Positions 55,659 to 64,000 of a stretch of 64,000 nucleotides of DNA are shown piece by piece. The position numbers and the translations under genes are program-made. Each line of letters starts with the position of its first letter. Position 1 is the first letter of the stretch. The DNA is from Rhyzopertha dominica. Lineage: Eukaryota > Arthropoda > Insecta > Coleoptera > Bostrichidae. The notes beneath the pieces were generated by a model. It was not told the DNA's origin, searched no databases, and was given only the letters and a program-made list of their open reading frames with translations. The DNA lies in the NCBI GenBank assembly GCA_025024175.1, contig QCXZ01000001.1:23802942-23866941 (forward strand), in the 5' to 3' direction.

Positions 55659-58600
55659 CATAGTCTCTATGGGCGCTTCTCCATTCACTACAATCGCTTT
55701 CTGTATCTGACACCATAGCAGGTCCACGTCGTCTTCTAGTACTAGAAGATCTATCGTTTGGTACGGGAGGTAGGGGTCGGCTTGGAGCAGGACCATAAAC
55801 TGGTTCGAACCCAACGTCGCTTCGGTACCTTGGATCACATCTATTGATCCTCGTGTACATGTCATTAGCGCTTGCAGTCAGTCTGGTCCCTCGAATAAAA
55901 TTGGAAGGCGGTGGATGACGAAGAGCAACAGGGCTGTTGGGGTTTACTTGCAACTGGCAGTACACGGTTCCGGTCCTCTGTACAGACCCATACTTCTGCT
56001 GGGGCTTGTCGTGGATTTGTCCGTAAATATCACAGTATTTGTTTGTGACGGTCACTTGCTTCTGCCCCGATTTCTCGTAAATCGGTTCCGATCGAGGCGA
56101 GTAGTGCCGTTGGGGAAGGGGGCAATATAAATCTCTATCAACGCTCGCACATTTAAGTTGTATAGGTTCCATTGAAGATCTCTGTATGTTTACAGGATTA
56201 TTGTTGACTGTACGCTTGGAAGCATAGATCTCTTGCTCCACCGAACCTTCACGTTGTTTGTCGACCCTTCTTTGGGGTGGACTTTGCGTGTAACCATTCT
56301 TGGTAGGCCACGCTTCTGCGTTGCCTTTGGGACTCGAAAAACTGACTTTCTTTAATGTTTGAGACTGGCTATCTACGAAATCTCGATTACTTAAACTTCC
56401 CCTGTTGAAAATTGGTCTAGATGTTTGCGCAGAGTAGTAGTTTTCATAGGTAGATCTATTTTGGTTACCAATGGGACCTATTGTAGACCTTTCTGGGGTG
56501 TTTCTTACCAACTGTCGTTGAAACTGCCCGTAAATGGGTTCTGCAGACGGCGTAAAATGCATTTGCCCCCTAACTCTCAGTTGAACTCGATCTTCTGTTG
56601 TATTCACGGCTCTGGCTGTTCCGTATAACTGTTGTGATCCATTTAATGGACGTACATCCCTAGGTAAACTTAAGCTGCGTTTACCTCCTCTCACAGGAGT
56701 GGGAGTTAAACTTCTAGCTCTTCTGTATAAAGCACCATCATCTGCGGATCCGTAGGTTAGCTGATAGAAATACCGCTCCTGTTGCTCTCTCTCCTGCATC
56801 ATCTTTTTTAATTCCTTCCAGCAAAATTCTTCCACCTTCTGGCGTATCTCTTGCTTTTCTGGTGACAATTTAACAGACGATGTGGAAAGCCGGCGATCTA
56901 CTGGTGTAACAGTCCCGTCGATATAATTATGGTATAAATTTGGGTTCACTTGTACCATCTGTCTTGGAGTTTCCGGTCTCATGGTAGGTAGTGTGTTTCT
57001 ACGTGGATGAGGATCTTGATGGACTACAACGTTTGTTTTCATTTTTGGTGGTTCTATGGGTATAAGAGGATACTTGTCGATTACTTTCTGCTCATTATAC
57101 CAGTCTGCAGCTTCTTTTTGGGGGCTTGTGATCTGCCTCCTAGGCGATACTGGAGGTTTAGATTTCACGTTGCTTTCTGTCTCATCACGATTAGGCGTTC
57201 CTCTGTTTTGTGCCGGACTATTTCTTAAACTATCTTGGTAAGCTTTCTTGTCAACCGGACTCCAGTTTTTGTGAACTGAGCTATTATTAACTCTTTCGTC
57301 TGGATAATTGTTGTATTTTTCCGGACTGCTGCTGCTTGAAGAACTTGGCGGCTTCTTAGTAGGCGTTGGTGATCTAGCAATTTTTAGTAATTCAGTCGCA
57401 ATTATTTTATCAGTACTAACTTTTGCTTGTGGAATGGGAGACTTTATGCGAGGCTGAAGTTCAACTTTTTCCCTATTTGGCGGTAACTTTAATTTCGATC
57501 CTTCTAAGGAAGGTGACTTAGGACTCGACGCGCTGCTTGCACTTGGACTGGACAGACTTGGACTCACTGAAACTTTGGAAAATTCGCTGCCTTTCTGCAC
57601 ACTATCAAATACAGTTCCATATACATCGTTCAAGCAGGGTTGCCCGTTTGGAGGTTTGGAGGGATACTCCTTCGTGTCGTTCGTGTTCAGGTTCCTATCG
57701 ATCGTTTTTTCATGATATTGGTTATCTCTAGATTTATTTCTATAGACAACCTCGTCATCGTCGTCGCTATCGCTGCGATACGGATTGGGAAGTGGACGGT
57801 CGGAATTTATGGGAATGATGGCCCGAGGCTTTACTAATTGAACATCCTGATGCGTGTCGGAAGACCGGGGAGGCGTGGCGCTGAACCTTTCCAAAGAATT
57901 TCTTGCCTCGTTACTTCTCCTGGAATATGGTGGTACTGGCTCTCTGTACGAATTTGATCTACTAATACTTCCATTTTGTCGGGCTTGTCGCATTTCAGCT
58001 TCCGCTATCATAGCGTTTGCGTAAGTACAATGTGTATCAGATTCTATTGTACTAGTGGTTGATGAACTTGTATCTATGTATTTATTAATAGATGACGTAT
58101 TTGTATAGGCTTGGCGAGGATTATTCTGATTTCTATTGGCGTTATCCATGCACACGTATTCCTCACCATGTCGAACACTATGAGTGTCATTGTGGGAGAA
58201 TTTGTTTCTAATGTCGTTGAATCTGTTGACGTGATCTTGCGCATACCGCTCTTCTACTGTAATTTTTTTAACATCGGATTCGTTAGTGTAAGTTCTTCTG
58301 TTGGCATAGTACGGAGTGGCGGATGGTTCTGTTTTGGGATAACCACTTCCAATAGTATGCCTCTGAGCAGAACCGCGAACAAAAGCACTCGATTCATTTT
58401 GAACATTATCTGTTGCTACATTTTCGTTTTTCTTGTTCTTCTTTTTGTCTTTGTTACGAAACAGACCCACAGTGAGTAGCCTACGGAAGCTGTTGCTCCT
58501 TTTCTTTTCCTTAGGTTTCTTGTTATCCATGACGATATCTGACAAGAAATTTTCCACTTGATGCACACTATCTTCAGACGATGACTCCTTTAACACAAAA

Positions 58601-59637
58601 TGTCTTTCTTCAGGTTCTGCGAATACTATATCACTGATTTCAGGCTCCTTCGCTACATCGTTGTCATTAACGTCTTTTTCTAATGCGTCAATGGTTGATG
58701 AACTAATATTGATTGATTGGGGTACCTCTGGTAACGGAATGCTAACTGGTTCAACCACGTCTCCTTTACCTGCAGTATCCTTATCCAAGTGTTCTACACT
58801 ATCGTCTTTAATAGTAATAACACTGGAAACCTTTCTGGGTACAAGTGAGAATCGGTCGTCCTCTTTTACACACAATGCTTCTTCTGCAACTTCTTTACCA
58901 TTTACAGCTTCTGCACACTCGGACTGTATATCTGTACTCGTAGCATTTTTGTTAAGTGATAATCGTGGTTTTGGTACTGGTTCCTGCGCTGCTCTTGTGA
59001 TGTACTCCGAGAATTGAACCTTTCTTGCCTTCGTTGCTTGGCTGTAATCGATGCTGTTTTTCAATCGTTCAACAGTCGCTCTGCTGAGTTGTACCCTTGT
59101 ATTGTTATTTACATAGGTATTGTGAGAGGCTTCAGGTTCATCATCATCGTCCTCGTCAGTTCTTTCACCCTCATTACCAGTGCCGACAATATTATCGCTT
59201 GAAGGACACACTTCTATACCACTTATTGTCACCTTATCTGTGACATTACGTTCGCCTTCCGCGGAATCGCTGTTTACACTTTTAGGTGCGACAGTGGTAT
59301 CTTCAGTTTGCTTAGCGATATTTTCATACTTCCCTTTGAGCTTATCTACGCTGGATTTCGCATTGTTGGTGCGATGTAGTTTCGAATAAATGAAGCGGTT
59401 TATTTTGTTTCTTTTGGTAGATGGATTGACGCTGACTATGGGCACATCGTTGTTGCATATGGTTACCTCATTGGACGCGTTAACATCAACTTGACCAGTA
59501 TAAATATTATGAACGGTAGGCAGGATCAGCTTGACGGTGGCGCATCCAGGTACACCATAATTACTATGCCTTGCTGGTTTATCTGCTTCGTTTTTCTGGA
59601 TTTCAGATACATCAGTAGTACAGGATGCCATGTTCAT
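55659..59637 (-). CDS. giant first coding exon, 1,326 codons, disordered scaffold-like protein
   Basis: The exon starts at ATG 59637, after an in-frame TAA about 30 nt upstream. A second ATG two codons later has the better context (AACATGG). It ends TATG before GTAAGT, phase 1, so the apparent stop just beyond is intronic and the protein continues. I do not recognise the family. It is almost wholly low-complexity and polar. Features include an acidic patch (DEDDDDEPE, about 161-169), VPKPR at about 221-225, a lysine-rich segment with RSNSFRRLL (about 373-404), Ser/Pro runs (about 690 and 760), and a charged helical, possibly coiled-coil stretch (KQEIRQKVEEFCWKELKKMM, about 940). The last third has repeated tyrosine motifs of the type EPIYGQ, DIYGQ and EPVYGP. 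Near the end RPLPPVP fits a class I SH3 ligand. It reads as a cytoplasmic signalling scaffold, which is inference. Confidence 0.85.
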
Positions 59638-59639
59638 GT

Positions 59640-60480
59640 CCTCCCAATCTGAGCTTTGCTCCGATTATACCATAAACAGGTTGCGATTCCTGAAAAGAAG
59701 AGACAACACTGTAAATACTATTACTCAGAAAGTTAATAATAGGTTAATAATAAACTATTTAGCTGTAGATGAAAGCAGTTTTGAATGTAACGTAAGCTTT
59801 GCGTGTCGATTTCATAATCTGTAACAAGCTATTCTTAGGAACCTTTATTAGTATTAAACGATAATCACTTTTACCTTGGTACCAGTTACGCCCCGTAACG
59901 AAATTCTCATTGGATTTTCAGACAATTACCTAATAAAAAAGACAAAATCAAAGTAAACGTAGTGATCAACCTGTTGAATGCATCGACGATCAAGTGCTCC
60001 GTTTATGCGGGTGCAGTAAACAATCGATTAACTATAATAGCGCTTGTGTAGCTTCAAGGTTACACGGTAAAATACCACAATCATATCAAATCTCGATAGT
60101 TTCGTTTGCATATTTAGTGGAACTTTGAAGATTATTCACAATTATTGTTCGTAATACCCTAATAATTGTAAAATCGATAAACATTCCACAACTAAGGCTA
60201 AGATTAGTTTTGCGATATGTAAAATAAGTGAAGTGTATTTCGCAAATGAAAATAAAGATTGAATGTTTCAGTGGAGGATGTAATGGAACTATTACGGATG
60301 CGTGTGTGCACACCCGTAGGTTAGAAGGGTGAGGAAACGCTGTGGAGAGAAAGATCTGATTTGTTCCGCCACCAGATGTTGATGGACTTCAAGGGGCTTT
60401 ATTCAAACAGGATGAAACTGGTGTCAATTTAAACTTAACTGAAAATGTTTGATATGATCGAGTAAAGACTTACTAATTTG
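59640..60480. other. upstream region of the giant exon
   Basis: This is where the 5' leader and promoter of the transcript beginning in the 59637 exon should lie. No TATA or initiator element stands out enough to call, and there is no other coding frame. Confidence 0.3.
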
Positions 60481-60489
60481 CTCATTTTT

Positions 60490-60640
60490 CACAGACTCTA
60501 GCTTGCCTCCAGCAGGAAGTTCGATATGCCTGGGAAGAATTATTGACTCTAGAAGAAATTAACCACCTCTTTCTTTCGATACCTAGACTGTATATGAATG
60601 CATCAGGAGCCGTCAGATACGCCAATGTTTTTTTTTCTTC
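60490..60640 (+). mobile_element. Tc1-type transposase C-terminal scrap
   Basis: The plus strand reads LACLQQEVRYAWEELLTLEEINHLFLSIPRLYMNASGA. Its pattern (L, EEW-like, IxxLxxSMPRR-like, then a Gly) fits the last 40 residues of Tc1-type transposases. No catalytic part is found upstream, so it is only a fragment and could be a coincidence. Confidence 0.4.
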
Positions 60641-60649
60641 AATATTTGT

Positions 60650-62820
60650 TATAGTAAGTTATAAGTTATAATATCACACAGTGTATTTTAAGTACCGTCC
60701 TTACTACAAAAGGTTAATCACATCCGATTTCGTTGAATATTGCAAGTTTTATAATTATCCCACTTTGGTTTTCTACGGCACGCACTATCCTCATCGCAGG
60801 ATATCGTTTTCTAGCCTCTCTTTTTAGAACGAACTTTGTACTTAATTTATTTAAATCTTACTCAAGATTTTGGGGTTTTGTCTGCAGCCATGGGTTTGTA
60901 GGCATATTTTCTACTCTAATAAGTTATTAAAACCAATACTTAGCCCTATTATTACAAAAAGTCGTCCTTTATAAAAGTGTAACGAAATTCTAGATCTGGG
61001 TGTAATTATAAATAGTAGTAATCATTTGTATAACACGTTTTACTTAATTGTAGAAGTGTATTATGTTACTGGTTTATGTCTTGAAAAGGTCTAACCTTGA
61101 GTCGTTTTATAAATATCTATGCTTTCAAATGTTTGGGTGCTCTCCTCCGAGACAATGCGGTGTTAGCCATATTGGTGTAGTAAATGAATCAAGTAAAATA
61201 TTGCTGAAAAAAGTATTTCCCGATGCCCTGTAACTTTTGCTAATAGAATTCCTAACACCTATCATTACTACAACTCTCCGTTATACTTTACACGAAGTAT
61301 ATATCATTTTTTCATTATAACCAAACTTATATATTTTATGACAATTTTTATAAACCCTCAGCTAAAATAGAACTTATGACCTCTATAGATATTGTGAATT
61401 ACTAGTTTATTATGGATTATGTTATTTCGTTTGTTATATCCACTATAAACGTATTTATTTGCTGACTGTGTAATTATATAAATAAAATCTTAATAAAACC
61501 TGCCAATATTACGAATGAACTTCTCATTCTGTATTGCCGTTGAAGTCTATTGAATTTTGCTTATTTTCTACCTACACCTATATCACAACGTACCGTGGTA
61601 ATTTGTTAAACAAAATATTAGCGCGCTAGACGTGACTATATGCAAGGAAAACTTTTTATTCACCATAAGCTTCAAGGTAAAGTTATATGTTCCTAACAGC
61701 GCTAACCTTTGTAATCTAAGTAGATATTTCAGTTATGCAAGAAAAGAACTACTTCAAGAGAATTTTACGTTCCTGACAGATGGAATGCTGGGTGTTCGAT
61801 GACACTTAGCACCTGTTAACACAATGTACAAGAACAAGCAAAAGTTTTCATACGATGGAGATGGAGGTCGAAGGTGGAGTATTCAGTCCGGCTAGGACTT
61901 GCATGACGAACTAAACAAATTGAACAATGAGGTACATAATAAAAGATATTAGAATGATTTCTGCATAGAATCGCTCATACTGATTTGCAGATTTGTCCCT
62001 GCAATTTATTTACTTAAGTAGGTTGTTGTTGATATACTGGCAGTTTTTATTAACTTTCAAGAGCAGTCGATCAACCTGTAAACTGTAAAATACTATTTTA
62101 TCCTGCAACGTTTAATTGTGATTTGGACAACCATGTTTTATAGACAATTGAAATAATTACAGATACTGAAAGCTGTGAGGTTTTGCGCTTCACTTATTAT
62201 AATGTAAGTACGTCACGATCTCTCATGTTAACTTAAAGACAAAATAACCCTTTTCATTCAATTTTAGTCTGTTGTAACATCATTTCTTGTAATACACTAG
62301 ATAAATCGCCTTCGAGAGATATAATGGGAAGTTAAAAGTAATTATTTCAAGTTGAACTGTTTTTAGTAATCCTATGAAAACTACCTTATAACAATAATAG
62401 TGTGCGTAGATACAAGGTTAATACTATGTTACTATATTTCCAACTTGACAAGGTCATTATTAATTTAAATTCTTTTGTAATTCTTATACTTTATAAGGCA
62501 CTGACTATAGTTAGTAGGAGTCGAAAGCGTTTTTTCCGATTAGTTTATAAATAAGGTGTATAAAGATTGGACTTTTTTAGTCTTTGAAGAGTAACATACC
62601 TAAATATCCGATTTGAGTTAATGGACCGATTTACAATATTTAAGTTAAAAACTAGCACAAACTTACAGACTGCAATATCAGTATTGGAATAAACTTGTTT
62701 GTAATTTGTAGAAACGTCATACAAACACAGCAACAATTAATTATCTGATGTATGCTGACTCACGCAGAAATAGGAACACCAAGTAATAATAATTATTGTT
62801 GTATTTCAATAAACTTAGGT
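60650..62820. other. AT-rich non-coding stretch
   Basis: I can support no gene or named repeat here. Confidence 0.3.
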
Positions 62821-62829
62821 GTACGCGGT

Positions 62830-63230
62830 GTCCACGGTACCCTTAGTATGTGAAGAATATGGCAAATTTTACAATCTTCTACCCACAATGTTTCAGACGT
62901 ATTTGATGGGTGAAAAATCGAGAGATCTTGGTGGGTACGACAATAATTGACCATTACTCGAGCGTTGCTGTACATATCCCACTCGTCCAACATTGAGGAT
63001 CGCTTTTCTCATCATGTCGCTTTCTCACACTTGTTCGAACAGCACGCGTACTCGTAAAGAATCTAGATTCTTCGCTATAGACTACAATTCCTAGTTCAGT
63101 TGTGTTCGTTCTGAGCACCATTCCAGTCGGTGATGCTCAATGCTTAAGGGCAGCCTCAGTTGAAGCCAGTATAAAAATAGGTCAAAAGCGGTTTCTTAGA
63201 ACCAAAAGTCTAAAATGAAGACAATGACAT
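62830..63230 (-). mobile_element. Tc1-type transposase remnant
   Basis: On the minus strand one reads LPLSIEHHRLEWCSERTQLN near 63140, matching the segment before the first catalytic Asp of Tc1-type transposases. Then comes PRSLDFSPIKYV near 62920, matching the SPDLNPIEHVW block with the third catalytic acid, and NIVGRRL after it. The middle, with the first two catalytic acids, is absent or scrambled. The copy is inactive. Confidence 0.65.
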
Positions 63231-63234
63231 TCTG

Positions 63235-63650
63235 AGGTTCTTCGTTGTTGGCTTGTAGCACTCACTTTTCATTCTTCAAGACTACCGCGTTTAGACTCAT
63301 TTATCTTCCACTATCTTATTTCTAAAGGATACGCTGGCCTCTGCCACGCCCACTTTTCGCCCACTACCAAACTCGTTAAATTGATGAAAGTTTGCAGTCT
63401 TGTTTCCAAAGCATACTGAAGTGCCACTTCAGCCACCCACTTTGACCTATTTTGGTTGAGACGAGTCCATCTATAATGTCGTAAAACTGATCGATTTTTG
63501 TTGTAGTAAAATAGGCATGTGTACCAAAAGTTATTAAAAAAATTCAATCAATAAGTGCACCATGACAGTAATTATACTATCAAAGGAATTTTTCTTCAAA
63601 AGTTATTTATATTATATTATAGGAACCATTAATATAGTTGTTTATTTTCT
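63235..63650. other. non-coding stretch
   Basis: An open frame on the minus strand at 63311-63547 has no domain that I can name. The sequence near 63330-63470 is richer in G+C and may be an unassigned repeat. Confidence 0.25.
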
Positions 63651-63824
63651 AAATTTTTGCTTATTTTCACGGCGTAGTAAAGTGAAGTTTCATACATTAC
63701 GAGAATAGTGAAATTTATCTTTAATTTGTCCCAGCGGTGCATAGTTTTTGATGTTAGAGCAGTTGAAACGTCTACTATTTTTATCAGTACTTGTGCAAGA
63801 TTACGGTATTGTCCTAAAATGTAT

Positions 63825-64000
63825 TAAAAACCGCTGCAAATTGAGTCAATATTTCCACATCCAATTGTCAAAATGACATTTACGTTTTTACGATTAGTAA
63901 TCAGAGACAAACTGTCCTCGTGATATTAGCAAAAATATATAAATTTTAAAATCGGTTTTTTTCCAAATAACTCGAAAATTATGAACTTAACAAAAAATTA
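63825..64000 (+). repeat. interspersed repeat, copy 2, cut by the window end
   Basis: It matches 14707-14935 in the same orientation, with the shared GCTGCAAATTGAGTCAATA, TCGTGATATTAGCAAAAAT and AAATCGGTTTTTTTC pieces. It lacks a part of about 50-60 nt present in copy 1 and runs past the end of the window. Confidence 0.6.

Noticed and set aside
57007..59389. Series of plus-strand open frames opposite the giant exon
   Set aside because: They are the complement of a long coding exon. No motif or start context supports a separate gene.
63311..63547. 78-codon minus-strand open frame
   Set aside because: I could not match it to any transposase block and it may be a chance frame in an unassigned repeat.
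1..64000. tRNA, rRNA, CRISPR array or bacterial-type operon
   Set aside because: None was recognised by eye, and gene structure and transposon content are those of an arthropod nuclear genome.

Overview
The window looks like AT-rich nuclear DNA from an arthropod, most likely an insect. The signs are exon fragments with canonical splice sites in long non-coding stretches, and a transposon fauna typical of insects: Tc1/mariner, Penelope-like, Crypton-like, Gypsy and jockey/CR1-type non-LTR elements. I cannot name the species. A handful of N positions mark it as an assembly.

The backbone appears to be one host gene on the minus strand, running right to left across more than 50 kb. Two candidate coding first exons are visible. 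One is a 3,979-nt exon (59637 to 55659) coding 1,326 residues of disordered, scaffold-like protein. The other is a 121-nt exon (50213 to 50093) coding 40 basic/serine-rich residues. Each begins at an ATG after an in-frame stop, ends at a GTAAGT donor in phase 1, and has G as its last base. A possible shared downstream exon of 46 nt lies at 7707 to 7662, with AG and GTGAGT borders and a matching phase. On this reading most of the window is intron. Several GC-richer blocks (about 7430-8200, 13690-14160, 26640-27070, 29940-30350, 51430-51920) stand out as candidate regulatory or conserved DNA.

Mobile DNA fills much of the rest. A full-length, very young Ty3/Gypsy retrotransposon (42354-49408) has 1.45-kb LTRs that are almost identical, a 4-bp target duplication and an intact gag. 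Its pol is broken by a stop, a frameshift, a second stop and an in-frame loss of the integrase core. A G-patch-like segment lies between gag and protease. Four Penelope-like remnants are present, all with coding remnants on the minus strand (about 8850-9260, 10339-11660, 41140-42290, 52303-52440). The second is a fold-back whose right arm keeps a hammerhead ribozyme core that the left arm has lost. Decayed DDE transposases occur at 15.2-15.8, 20.3, 22.0-22.8, 30.8-31.1, 33.7-34.1, 35.9-36.2, 60.5 and 62.8-63.2 kb. A Crypton-like recombinase lies at 28.4 kb, a 5'-truncated non-LTR element at 31.3-31.9 kb, and two decayed copies of multicopy arthropod ORF families of unknown mechanism at 4.5-5.4 and 39.1-40.7 kb.

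Two small plus-strand ORFs (2446-2802 and 14244-14552) look more coding-like than background and may be nested genes. A nearly spacer-free 296-bp palindrome (53555-53850) is a candidate long hairpin. No rRNA, tRNA or CRISPR array was recognised.
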